64,000 nucleotides of DNA from Vibrio algarum (GTDB lineage: Bacteria; Pseudomonadota; Gammaproteobacteria; Enterobacterales; Vibrionaceae), in the NCBI RefSeq assembly GCF_028204155.1, contig NZ_JAQLOI010000001.1, positions 248,001 to 312,000 on the forward strand, read 5' to 3'. Positions within the stretch are counted from its first letter, which is position 1. Each line of letters opens with the position of its first letter. The translations under genes were made by a program, and so were the position numbers. Below, one piece after another: positions 1 through 8,129 of the stretch. The notes beneath the pieces are model-generated. The model was not told where the DNA came from and made no database searches. It worked only from the letters and a program-made list of their open reading frames with translations.

Positions 1-554
1 TTTCCAGATAAAATAAAACCTTATGAAGATAGAGTGGTTTCTATTTTTAATGTACAAGATGAACACTCTAATATCGCACGCCTAAAAATGTGGGAAGAAG
101 CAGCTATTTTTGCTAAAAAAATCTAGTCGAAGATCCCCGAGCATTCATTTTTGGAGTCGGTATAAACGAGAATGGAGCAGAGTTTGAGAAACACCTTTCT
201 TCCGAAAATAAACTTAAAAGGCTATATAAAGAAACGAATAACCAGTTCTCTGTAAGAGATCACCACAATGCATTTTGGAATTTGATGAATCGTATGGGGC
301 TTATTTATACCGGGTTATTTTTCATTACCATTTTCTACATGTTGAAATTAAGCCTGAAGAAGTCTAGAGCACAAAATACCGCATTGCACCAGTCTGCTTT
401 TTTGCTTGTATTAGCCTATTGCATTTTTGGTGTTTTTTATAGTAACCAGCTTAGCTACCAAACCTATGTAATGATGATTTTATGGAGTTTTGCGATCACT
501 TACACGTCAGCACCGCTAGAAGAAAGGCTGAAAGATGGCATTAGCGATGGCTAA
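1..554 (+). pseudogene. O-antigen ligase / polymerase (Wzy_C family), 3' part, frameshifted
   Basis: This is the 3' end of a membrane protein whose start lies left of the window. Reading from base 1, the first frame holds an R-L-x-M-W motif (about 91-105) and ends at TAG 124-126. The second frame continues with a G-V-G motif, the hallmark D-H-H-N-A-F and two hydrophobic segments, ending at 554. Together these are the conserved periplasmic loop and last helices of Wzy_C (WaaL-like) proteins, which join O-antigen or related polymers to the lipid A core. One extra A in the A7 run at 115-121 would join the frames. The LPS-core neighbours support the assignment. Ligase versus polymerase cannot be decided from the fragment. 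The break may be a sequence error. Confidence 0.7.
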
Positions 555-591
555 TCCTTGCGCCGCTAAAATAAAAGCTATTTTATTCTTA

Positions 592-1854
592 TTACAAAAT
601 AGCTGATAACGTTTTATCTAAAGCGCCTCTGTTTTGTTCAACTACCTTTAAAGCAGCACTACCCATTTTTGCTACTGCTTTCGGGTTTGTGAATAAATCT
701 GAAAGCGTCGACAACAATGCTTCTTCGTGTGCAACGACGATCGCACCATTTACCAGGGTCAGTTGTTTGGTTATATCGGAAAAATTATAATAGCTTGGGC
801 CAGTCACAATCGGCTTACCCAAAGCTGCTGGCTCTAACAAGTTATGCCCTCCAACTTTATCACCTAATAAACTCCCGCCCATAAAACAAATATCACTTGC
901 GGCAATAAGCGTCATCATCTCACCCATCGTATCACCAATATAGATTTGACTACTTTCCGCTGATGCTTTTTCATCGGTTCTTAATACTGTGTTAAACCCT
1001 TGATTCGCGCAGAGTTTGGCTACCGACGCAAAGCGTTCTGGGTGTCGAGGCACTAATACAAGCAAGGCTTTAGGAAATGTAACCAGTAACTTTCGATGTA
1101 CCGAGATAAGTTGTTCATCTTCGCCTTGATGAGTGCTTGCTGCAATCCATATAGACCTATGTTTACCTAACTTTTCACGCAAAGATGCGCCACTGTGAAT
1201 AATAGAGCCATCCATCTCGATATCAAACTTAAGGGAGCCGGTGACACTCACTTTATTGCGCTCAACACCTAAACGAATGAAGCGTTCTGCATCATCTTGA
1301 TGCTGACATAGAATATGGGTTAACTCGTTGGCTAGTAAGTCAAAGACACGTTGAACCTTCGCATAACTTTGGCAAGAACGTTCGGATAGGCGAGCATTCA
1401 TTACCGTGATAGGAATATTAGCCTTTGCTACTGTATGAAGCGTATTTGGCCAGAGCTCTGTTTCCATAATCAATAACTGGCTTGGCTTTAGTGCCTTTAA
1501 AAAACCCTTGATTGCAAATGGAAAATCTATTGGCATATAACGATGCTCGACTAATTCACCGAGCTTAGCAACCTGATCTGCTCCTGTTGGCGTTGTAGTA
1601 GTGACCACGATGGATTGTTCAGGGTGGCGTTGTTTAATCGCTTTAATTAGAGGTGTCGCCGCAATCGCCTCCCCTACAGAAACCGCGTGTATCCATATGG
1701 GCTCGGATTGCATAGATAGCTTAGGAGTCACACCAAAGTGTTCTTTCCAACGATGCCCCACTGAGGGCTTACCTTCCTTCTTTTTATACAACCCAAACAA
1801 TAAAAAAGGTGCGGCTAATGCCAGCAGTATTGTGTAACACAGCCGTATAAACAT
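592..1854 (-). CDS. waaA: 3-deoxy-D-manno-octulosonic acid (Kdo) transferase WaaA
   Basis: WaaA (KdtA) transfers Kdo from CMP-Kdo to lipid IVA at the cytoplasmic face of the inner membrane, the first step of LPS inner-core assembly. The 420-residue product has the family's usual length, an N-terminal hydrophobic anchor, the Kdo-transferase N-domain with H-A-V-S-V-G-E, and a GT-B C-domain containing G-G-S and a late G-H-N-L-L-E-P-A-A motif. It lies 3 bp downstream of the GT32 gene on the same strand, so the two are probably co-transcribed. The presence of a Kdo kinase gene nearby suggests a mono-functional, single-Kdo enzyme; that is an inference from Haemophilus and Vibrio core structures. 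Confidence 0.95.
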   Translation of the reverse strand: MFIRLCYTILLALAAPFLLFGLYKKKEGKPSVGHRWKEHFGVTPKLSMQSEPIWIHAVSVGEAIAATPLIKAIKQRHPEQSIVVTTTTPTGADQVAKLGELVEHRYMPIDFPFAIKGFLKALKPSQLLIMETELWPNTLHTVAKANIPITVMNARLSERSCQSYAKVQRVFDLLANELTHILCQHQDDAERFIRLGVERNKVSVTGSLKFDIEMDGSIIHSGASLREKLGKHRSIWIAASTHQGEDEQLISVHRKLLVTFPKALLVLVPRHPERFASVAKLCANQGFNTVLRTDEKASAESSQIYIGDTMGEMMTLIAASDICFMGGSLLGDKVGGHNLLEPAALGKPIVTGPSYYNFSDITKQLTLVNGAIVVAHEEALLSTLSDLFTNPKAVAKMGSAALKVVEQNRGALDKTLSAIL

Positions 1855-1857
1855 TCT

Positions 1858-2649
1858 TTAGTCTCGTTTTTTCACTAGATCTTCTTTATTAATATGAGTC
1901 CATTTGCCACGGGGTTTATCTATATATTGAAAGTACTCGTTAGTAAACGTGCCTTGAATACAAACAAATTTACGATCTCTTGAATTAACATCATCTCTAT
2001 CACGAAATAACTCATCAAAGACCCCTGGGCCGGTACTGAAGTATACGCCCATTTTAGGATCGTAGTGATTAACATTATATACGACTTGCTCTATCGCTTT
2101 TTGCAAGTCGTTATTACTAGGTAAAGACGCAATGAAATAATTGGTAAATCGAGTATTTTTACTGATCTTAATATAAAGAGCATCATCTTCGTTACCCAAC
2201 AGTTTATCTAAAGGCCATACAAGGGTTGCGTCAATATCCATATAAACTCCACCTTGCTGATTCAAGACAACCAATCGCCATAAATCGGCTTGAGCTGCAC
2301 CATTTGTAAGGCGAGAATACGCATCATAGACCTCAGGTAACGCATTCTCTTTCATATAATCATCACGAGCTTCTGTACTGACATAGTTATAGTCACAGTT
2401 AAGTGACATTAACCTATTAAACAAGTAGTTAAGGTAGACTGGCAAGGAACATTTGTTGGTAAAGTTAGTTTGCCAAATAGTACGAGGAATACGTCGTTCA
2501 CCAGAAAGGCGTATTTTGGCTGGTGAATGTGCGGGTATGGTAAATCGATATTTTGGTAGAACAAAATGAAAAGGATACGACAGTATTTTAAAAATATTTC
2601 CTGTTAAACGAATAAGACGATTACAAACAAGAATAGGGAAGTCGTTCAT
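1858..2649 (-). CDS. GT32-like glycosyltransferase of the LPS core locus
   Basis: The 263-residue protein has the features of the Gly_transf_sug / GT32 family (OCH1-like and capsule-type sugar transferases). These are an I-P-R-T-I-W-Q opening to the fold (about residue 54), A-Q-A-D-L-W-R, and the metal-binding DXD motif in G-G-V-Y-M-D-I-D-A (about residues 130-140). It probably adds one sugar of the core oligosaccharide in the cytoplasm; donor and acceptor cannot be read from sequence. It is 3 bp upstream of waaA and downstream of kdkA on the same strand. A hydrophobic stretch near residues 10-35 may peripherally anchor it to the membrane. Confidence 0.8.
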   Translation of the reverse strand: MNDFPILVCNRLIRLTGNIFKILSYPFHFVLPKYRFTIPAHSPAKIRLSGERRIPRTIWQTNFTNKCSLPVYLNYLFNRLMSLNCDYNYVSTEARDDYMKENALPEVYDAYSRLTNGAAQADLWRLVVLNQQGGVYMDIDATLVWPLDKLLGNEDDALYIKISKNTRFTNYFIASLPSNNDLQKAIEQVVYNVNHYDPKMGVYFSTGPGVFDELFRDRDDVNSRDRKFVCIQGTFTNEYFQYIDKPRGKWTHINKEDLVKKRD

Positions 2650-2735
2650 TAGTTCTCTCTTTATCTAAATTAGTTATTTATTCTAAATACTTAACATCAA
2701 GAATGTCGTTTTGCCGAATAGCGACCAGTATAACA

Positions 2736-2775
2736 AGGTACCCGCTTATCAGGCTAGCTTGATAAGCGGGTACCT
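2736..2775. repeat. Strong inverted repeat, 16-bp stem, downstream of kdkA
   Basis: Arms 2736-2751 and 2760-2775 are perfectly complementary (AGGTACCCGCTTATCA and its reverse complement) around an 8-base loop. It starts 13 bases after the kdkA stop codon and precedes the GT32 gene. There is no convincing T run on either strand, so it may be a weak or Rho-assisted terminator, an mRNA-stabilising stem, or a mobile repeat. Confidence 0.75.
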
Positions 2776-2788
2776 AGAGGCAAAGCAC

Positions 2789-3571
2789 TCACTTTCTCCC
2801 ATAACCAGAAAAAAGCGCCCCCCAATCTGATTCAGACCACTTTATGCTGCGCTTGCCTACCTCTTTAACAAAAGAGCGTTTTAAGCGGCTCAAATTATCC
2901 GCTTTCCAGTTGTCACCTTGTTCAACACAGCATTTGTCAAAATCGATTATCCAAACCTTATCTGTGTCGTCTACCAATATATTGTGAATATTCAAATCCG
3001 TATGATTAACTTGTGTATCGTGCATCTTTTTAATTTCTTTACCTATTTCATGATAAAGAGAGTCAGAAATCGTACGCTGTTGCAATATAGAAACAAGATC
3101 ACGGGCATTTTCTATCTTTTCACTTAATAGGTCTGCCTGGTAACTAAAGTGGCTTTTATAGGCTCTGGCAGCGATTGGCCTCGGCACGTTGACGCCTGCT
3201 TGTATTAATTTGAGAAGCAATTGAAATTCTTGATAGCTACGAGTTTTATCCCACCCTGTAAATATATAGTGGTCTTTAACTAGCTTTCCAAACAAGCCGC
3301 CCCGACGATAATGCCTAAGAGCCGCAGGAATAGTTTCGGTTTGAACAAACCACGTTGTCCCCCTGCCTTGTGCAGAACCAAGCACGTTGCCCGAATTTTC
3401 CCAGAATTTAGGGTCGAAAATCGATTCTGGCGATTCATTTAGCAACATTTCATCGTACCAAATGCGCTCATTTCTCTTTTTTATCGTTTTCAATTGCTCA
3501 TTCCATCTATCACCAGCGACTTGTACCATTTTACATTTATCCGCCCTGACTGCATAATTCTTAGCAATCAA
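2789..3571 (-). CDS. kdkA: 3-deoxy-D-manno-octulosonic acid kinase KdkA
   Basis: KdkA phosphorylates the single Kdo of the inner core (ATP + Kdo-lipid IVA) in organisms that make one-Kdo LPS, such as Haemophilus and Vibrio. The kinase fold is visible: G-S-A-Q-G-R-G-T-T-W-F, R-H-Y-R-R-G-G-L-F-G-K-L, the catalytic loop H-T-D-L-N-I-H-N, and the metal site I-D-F-D-K-C. With the first ATG the protein has 260 residues, about 20 longer than usual. A TTG at about 3493 preceded by a GGA-rich stretch would give the usual N-terminal length, so the start is uncertain. It is divergent from the GT9 gene with only 20 bp between the open frames if the first ATG is used. Confidence 0.92.
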   Translation of the reverse strand: MIAKNYAVRADKCKMVQVAGDRWNEQLKTIKKRNERIWYDEMLLNESPESIFDPKFWENSGNVLGSAQGRGTTWFVQTETIPAALRHYRRGGLFGKLVKDHYIFTGWDKTRSYQEFQLLLKLIQAGVNVPRPIAARAYKSHFSYQADLLSEKIENARDLVSILQQRTISDSLYHEIGKEIKKMHDTQVNHTDLNIHNILVDDTDKVWIIDFDKCCVEQGDNWKADNLSRLKRSFVKEVGKRSIKWSESDWGALFSGYGRK

Positions 3572-3591
3572 ATAAATAGCGAACTCTTTTC

Positions 3592-4680
3592 ATGGCTCTG
3601 TTTTCATCTGCTCCTCATTCAATTTGCGTCCTCAGGCTATCGGCAATCGGTGACGTGTGTAATACCGTGGCGGCAGTGCAAGCAATCCAGCGAGAATGGC
3701 CAACCACCAAAATCACATGGATTACAGGCAAACTCGAAGCGCAGCTAATCCAAGATCTGAATGGGATTGAAGTGGTCGTTTTTGACAAAAAACAAGGATG
3801 GAAGGCCTACACAACACTTTGGAAAAGCCTTAAAGGTCAACGCTTTGATGCGTTACTTCATATGCAATATGCGATCAGGGCAAGTATTGCTACTCTAGGA
3901 ATAAAAGCAAAATATAAGCTCGGCTTTGATGCCATTCGCAGCCAAGATTTTCAGACGTGGTTTACTAATGTTCGCGTTCCTTCCCCAAACAAAACTCATG
4001 TTCTTGATGGGTTACTCGCTTTCTGTACAGAATTGGGAGTTCAAGATATTACACCGAAATGGTCCATCGACTACTCGGAATCTGACGGGGAATGGGCCAA
4101 AAATCAACTCTCCACTCAAACAAGAAATGTTGTCATTGTTCCTGCGGCAAGTAAGGCGTATAAAAACTGGCACGCCGAAGGCTACATTCACGTTATTAAA
4201 CACGCACAATCGTTAGGGTGGAATGTCTTACTCGCCGGCAGCCCTGCTCAAATTGAGTTAGATCTCGCCCAACAGATTGAACAAGCTCTTGAGAAACCTG
4301 TTACCAATCTTGTGGGTAAAAGCAGCCTAAAAGAGATGCTGGCCTTGCTTGATTATGCGGACCTTGTCATTGCACCAGACACAGGCCCAGCTCATATGGC
4401 GAACGCGATGAACACACCAGTACTCGGCCTTTACGCACACCATAACCCAGAGAGAACCGGACCATACCAATACACTCAATATGTTGTGTCGGCTTATGAA
4501 GAAGCAATTAAAGATGAAACAGGAAAGACACCCCAAGAGCTAGATTGGAGAGCAAGAGTAAAAGACAAACAGGCAATGAATCGTATCCAACCAGAAAGTG
4601 TTACTGCCATGTTCGACAAACTCGTTAACGACTATTCATTATCCATCAACCTTAAGTCAGAATCAGAGGTATCGCAGTGA
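3592..4680 (+). CDS. ADP-heptose:LPS heptosyltransferase-like protein (GT9)
   Basis: A 362-residue GT-B glycosyltransferase of family 9. The N-terminal domain opens with V-L-R-L-S-A-I-G-D-V, the usual acceptor-side motif. The C-terminal domain has L-A-G-S-P and the donor-binding P-D-T-G-P-A-H-M-A-N-A (about residues 262-272). It probably adds a heptose from ADP-L-glycero-D-manno-heptose to the inner core in the cytoplasm; which heptose (WaaC-, WaaF- or WaaQ-type) cannot be settled here. The stop overlaps the GTG start of the next gene by 4 bp (GTGA), implying translational coupling. No strong ribosome-binding site is seen before the ATG. Confidence 0.88.
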   Translation: MALFSSAPHSICVLRLSAIGDVCNTVAAVQAIQREWPTTKITWITGKLEAQLIQDLNGIEVVVFDKKQGWKAYTTLWKSLKGQRFDALLHMQYAIRASIATLGIKAKYKLGFDAIRSQDFQTWFTNVRVPSPNKTHVLDGLLAFCTELGVQDITPKWSIDYSESDGEWAKNQLSTQTRNVVIVPAASKAYKNWHAEGYIHVIKHAQSLGWNVLLAGSPAQIELDLAQQIEQALEKPVTNLVGKSSLKEMLALLDYADLVIAPDTGPAHMANAMNTPVLGLYAHHNPERTGPYQYTQYVVSAYEEAIKDETGKTPQELDWRARVKDKQAMNRIQPESVTAMFDKLVNDYSLSINLKSESEVSQ

Positions 4681-5456
4681 GCAAACCAACTTTAGCCGTT
4701 GCTTTAATCGTTAAAAACGAATCTCAACACCTAAAATCGTGTTTAGATACCGTCAAAGATTGGGTAGATGAAATTGTGATTCTAGATTCTGGGAGCAGCG
4801 ATGACACCGAAGCGGTTGCCAGACAGTATACTGATAAGTTTTATGTCAACGAAAAGTGGCCGGGATTTGGCCCACAACGTCGGCTCGCTCAATCTTATGT
4901 TGAATCAGATTTTGTACTTTGGCTCGATGCGGACGAAAGAGTCACAACAGAGCTAAAAGAGAGCATCTTAAGTGCTGTAGAAGAGAACAAAGCCAACACT
5001 ATTTATCAATTCCCTCGCCTTAGTTGGGTGTTTGGTCGATATATCCGCCATTGTGGTTGGTACCCTGACCGCGTGTTGCGTTTATACCCAACCGCATTAA
5101 CTCAATACAATGATGCGCTCGTACATGAGAAAGTTGAAGTATCTAGTTCAATGACAATAGCGAACCTGAAAGGTGACGCTATTCATTACACCTACAACGA
5201 TATGCGTCATTATCTAGTTAAATCAGCAGGATACGCAGAGGCGTGGGCAGAGCAACGACAAAAGAAAGGCAAGAAAAGCAGCCTTTCTCAAGGCATTATT
5301 CACGCCATTACCTGCTTTTTAAAAATGTACGTCATTAAGGCGGGCTTTCTTGATGGCAAGCAAGGGTTTCTATTGTCCTTGCTATCTGCACACTCTACCT
5401 TCGTAAAATATGCAGATTTATGGATTAAGACAAGTACTGAGAAGCCCAAGGATTAA
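4677..5456 (+). CDS. GT2 glycosyltransferase, WaaE/KdtX type
   Basis: The 259-residue protein matches the WaaE/KdtX class of family 2 transferases, which add a glucose (beta-1,4) to the first core heptose in several Gammaproteobacteria. Visible motifs are V-A-L-I-V-K-N-E at the start, D-S-G-S-S-D-D-T, the DXD-like W-L-D-A-D-E-R-V-T (about residue 82) and a basic C-terminal region. It starts at GTG, overlapping the preceding GT9 gene by 4 bp, so the two are one operon. Its 3' end overlaps the convergent GT9 gene by 32 bp. The sugar specificity is inferred from family only. Confidence 0.85.
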   Translation: MSKPTLAVALIVKNESQHLKSCLDTVKDWVDEIVILDSGSSDDTEAVARQYTDKFYVNEKWPGFGPQRRLAQSYVESDFVLWLDADERVTTELKESILSAVEENKANTIYQFPRLSWVFGRYIRHCGWYPDRVLRLYPTALTQYNDALVHEKVEVSSSMTIANLKGDAIHYTYNDMRHYLVKSAGYAEAWAEQRQKKGKKSSLSQGIIHAITCFLKMYVIKAGFLDGKQGFLLSLLSAHSTFVKYADLWIKTSTEKPKD

Positions 5457-6459
5457 TCTCTTTTAGGGCTGTATTAATGTCAATACGGCTCATATCAACC
5501 TGATTTTCCTTATCAGAGGCCTCTGGAGGACAAAAGGCTAAGTGTCTTCCTTCAGAGTTTAACGGTTTCCAGCGTAAAGGTGTTGCTGAACGTTTTCTTG
5601 GGAAAAAACCGACAGTAGGGACATCTATCGCTGCGGCAATATGTAAAGGCCCTGTAGAGCCGGCAACAAACAGATCGGCACAAGCAATAGAGCGAGAAAA
5701 GTCTACCAACCCTTCGTTTTTATCATACACAACAGAAGACTTACCGCTTTTTTCGAGCAATTGTTTTAGCTCTTCAGCCTTTTCTTCTTCACCCGGTCCT
5801 GCGGTCAACACTACTTCATTTTCTTTATCTATTCCGGCAATGAGATCCGCATATTGTTGTAAAGAAAGATTATTTGCGGAGCCGCCACTGCCTGCATGAA
5901 CAAAAAGCCACGGTTTATCCGAATTTAAGGATAATTGCGTTGCCAGTTTTTGTTTCTGAATTTTCAGCTCTTCAGATTTAAAGCTCAAATACGGGGTGTT
6001 AGGCTCTACAACACGTTGACCAATATCATTCAGGAACGCACGGACTAAATCTAGATTGTACTCAAATTCAGGCTTTGCCGACTGAGAACGTTTTTGCTTT
6101 ATTCTTTTATTATAAAAAATCTGCGCAAACTTTGTCGCGGGCGCTAACCTAAATGGTATCTTCGCTTTCCAAACCAGCAAGGCGTTATAGGTGGTTGAGA
6201 ACAAATTGATTGAGGCATCAAACTGACTGTCTTTAAGTTCTTTCGCCAGTTGCTGTTGCTTTGCTTTCGAGCCTTTTTCAGTCGGATCAACAAGAACCGC
6301 ATCTATCCATGGGCACAGTTTCGCAAGTTGAATCGTATATTTAGGCACCAGCGCCGTGATATGACTATCAGGCATCGATTTTTTAAGCATGGCAAAGCTA
6401 GGCCATGCCAGCATAAAGTCACCAATTTTGTCATTGCGAACTACAAGAATTTTCTTCAT
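5425..6459 (-). CDS. Second GT9 heptosyltransferase-like protein
   Basis: A 344-residue family 9 glycosyltransferase distinct from the one at 3592. It begins K-K-I-L-V-V-R-N-D-K-I-G-D-F (acceptor-side motif) and has the donor-site motif A-G-S-T-G-P-L-H-I-A-A-A-I (about residues 268-280). It probably transfers a heptose to the LPS core, perhaps a WaaQ-type third heptose. It is convergent with the GT2 gene, overlapping it by 32 bp, and divergent from coaD with about 130 bp between them, so its promoter should lie in 6460-6593. Confidence 0.86.
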   Translation of the reverse strand: MKKILVVRNDKIGDFMLAWPSFAMLKKSMPDSHITALVPKYTIQLAKLCPWIDAVLVDPTEKGSKAKQQQLAKELKDSQFDASINLFSTTYNALLVWKAKIPFRLAPATKFAQIFYNKRIKQKRSQSAKPEFEYNLDLVRAFLNDIGQRVVEPNTPYLSFKSEELKIQKQKLATQLSLNSDKPWLFVHAGSGGSANNLSLQQYADLIAGIDKENEVVLTAGPGEEEKAEELKQLLEKSGKSSVVYDKNEGLVDFSRSIACADLFVAGSTGPLHIAAAIDVPTVGFFPRKRSATPLRWKPLNSEGRHLAFCPPEASDKENQVDMSRIDINTALKEINPWASQYLS

Positions 6460-6593
6460 TTACTGTACCCAAAACCTGATGGACTAGACCTTAATGTATA
6501 TCTAGTCACATCATACCTAGATGAATAGGTAATTTTGAGGTTTTTTGCTAAAATTTGGCAAGATAATTCACGCACTCAACCGAGAATAAACCT

Positions 6594-7103
6594 GTGACAG
6601 AAAAAAGAATAACTAAAGTCCTGTATCCAGGAACATTTGATCCTATTACTAATGGGCATCTTGATTTAATTGAACGCGCCGCACTTATGTTTGATGAAGT
6701 CTTAATTGCTGTCGCCTCTAGCCCATCCAAGAACACCATGTTTTCCTTGGAGAAAAGAGTTGAATTAGCGGTTGAGGTAACCTCTCATATTCCTAACGTA
6801 ACGGCAAAAGGCTTTTCAGGACTTCTGGTTAATTTTGCTAAATCAGAAGACTCTAACCTGTTGATTCGAGGTTTAAGAACCACCGTAGACTTTGAATATG
6901 AATTTGGCTTAACCAACATGTATCGACGTTTATCGCCAGGGTTAGAAAGTGTCTTCTTAACGCCTTCGGAACAATACGCCTTTATTTCTTCAACAATTGT
7001 CCGTGAAACCGCCATACATGGTGGCGATGTTGCTCAGTTTGTCCCACCAGCGGTCAATACCGCCTTAATAGAATTGACTAAAAACACCTCGACACTCCAG
7101 TGA
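6594..7103 (+). CDS. coaD: Phosphopantetheine adenylyltransferase CoaD
   Basis: CoaD joins ATP and 4'-phosphopantetheine to dephospho-CoA, the fourth step of coenzyme A synthesis, in the cytoplasm. The 169-residue product has the nucleotidyltransferase signature Y-P-G-T-F-D-P-I-T-N-G-H at the N terminus and the second motif I-S-S-T-I-V-R-E near residue 130. The frame opens at GTG 6594. It sits next to the LPS core genes, the coaD (old name kdtB) linkage seen in many Gammaproteobacteria. coaBC for the same pathway is at 14.8 kb. Confidence 0.96.
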   Translation: MTEKRITKVLYPGTFDPITNGHLDLIERAALMFDEVLIAVASSPSKNTMFSLEKRVELAVEVTSHIPNVTAKGFSGLLVNFAKSEDSNLLIRGLRTTVDFEYEFGLTNMYRRLSPGLESVFLTPSEQYAFISSTIVRETAIHGGDVAQFVPPAVNTALIELTKNTSTLQ

Positions 7104-7111
7104 AAACGTTA

Positions 7112-7164
7112 TCTCCACGAAAGTGGAGACCTAAATTTATCCAGATTCCCTCCTTCGAGGGAAT
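7112..7164. repeat. REP-like double hairpin, copy A
   Basis: Two hairpins lie 15 bases apart. Stem 1 is TCTCCAC-GAAA-GTGGAGA (7112-7129). Stem 2 is ATTCCCTC-CTTC-GAGGGAAT (7145-7164), followed by GACGAAGAGTGAGGAAATGA. The same layout recurs at 11902-11955 with different but still paired bases in stem 2. It fills the space between the convergent ends of coaD and mutM and may act as a transcription end or mRNA-stabilising element. It belongs to the class of dispersed palindromic repeats. Confidence 0.75.
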
Positions 7165-7284
7165 GACGAAGAGTGAGGAAATGACGAGGGGTGAAGGAAT
7201 GACATAGGGGAGCGGAATGTCGAGGCTGCGTGCGAAGTACGCAGAAATGCTAGGAAACCATAGAAATATAAAAATGATATATTG

Positions 7285-8103
7285 TCATCGCTGCTTGCGC
7301 TGGCACTTTTCACAAAAATAGCTATTTCTTTGCCCTATTTTCAATTGTTGAATACTTTCACCACAAATAGGACAAGGCTCTCCAGCCTTACCATATACAC
7401 GCAGTTCCTGCGCAAAATAACCAGGCTTACCATCCGCTTGACTAAAGTCTTTTAACGTTGTGCCACCTTGCTTAATCGCGGTAGCAAGCACTTGCTTAAT
7501 TACTTCTACCAATTTATTCCACTTACTGCTTTTTAGTTTTCCCGCAGCCGTTTCTGGGTGAATTTTTGCTAAAAATAGTGCTTCGTTCGCATAGATATTG
7601 CCAACACCAACCACAACTTTATTATCCATAATAAATTGCTTCATAGAAACGCGCTTTCCTTGCGCCTTTTCTAACATATAGTCAGCATTGAAACTCTCTT
7701 CTAGAGGTTCTGGGCCAAGGTGTTTGAATAGCTCATGCTCTTGTTCTTTATCTTGCCAAAGCCAAGCACCAAACCTTCTTGGGTCGTTATAGCGCAGTAT
7801 GGTTCCATCGGTTAAAAGCAGATCCACATGATCGTGTTTACTGGGTTCATGACCTTCGTGTAATACTCGTAATGACCCAGACATCCCCAAATGAACAATA
7901 ATGCTCCCTTTCTCTGTTTTTAATAGAAGGTATTTTGCTCGGCGTTGAATACTTAAAATCACTTGCCCACTAAGCTGGCTGAGTTCTTCTGGGATCATCC
8001 AACGAAGTTTAGGCTGACGAATAATGATTTTTTTTATGGTTTTGCCAGACAAATGGGGCGTAATACCCATTCGGCTAACTTCAACTTCTGGGAGTTCAGG
8101 CAT
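7285..8103 (-). CDS. mutM: Formamidopyrimidine-DNA glycosylase MutM (Fpg)
   Basis: MutM removes 8-oxoguanine and formamidopyrimidines from DNA and nicks the resulting site (bifunctional glycosylase/AP lyase). The 272-residue protein begins with (M)PELPEVE, which supplies the catalytic N-terminal proline and glutamate. It has the H2TH region G-V-G-N-I-Y-A-N-E-A and ends in a four-cysteine zinc finger (C-P-I-C ... C-E-K-C). It is convergent with coaD and downstream of rpmB-rpmG and a small conserved gene on the same strand, the usual gammaproteobacterial rpmBG-mutM neighbourhood. Confidence 0.97.
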   Translation of the reverse strand: MPELPEVEVSRMGITPHLSGKTIKKIIIRQPKLRWMIPEELSQLSGQVILSIQRRAKYLLLKTEKGSIIVHLGMSGSLRVLHEGHEPSKHDHVDLLLTDGTILRYNDPRRFGAWLWQDKEQEHELFKHLGPEPLEESFNADYMLEKAQGKRVSMKQFIMDNKVVVGVGNIYANEALFLAKIHPETAAGKLKSSKWNKLVEVIKQVLATAIKQGGTTLKDFSQADGKPGYFAQELRVYGKAGEPCPICGESIQQLKIGQRNSYFCEKCQRKQR

Positions 8104-8129
8104 AGAGAATAGATGGCCAACTAGATAAT

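Noticed and set aside
115..121. Programmed -1 ribosomal frameshifting at the A7 run of the ligase gene
   Set aside because: The run is not in the frame needed for a tandem-slip heptamer, no downstream stimulatory structure was seen, and four other genes show the same homopolymer problem.
567..585. Short AT-only inverted repeat (TAAAATA/TATTTTA) between the ligase gene and waaA
   Set aside because: The stem is too weak to support as a terminator.
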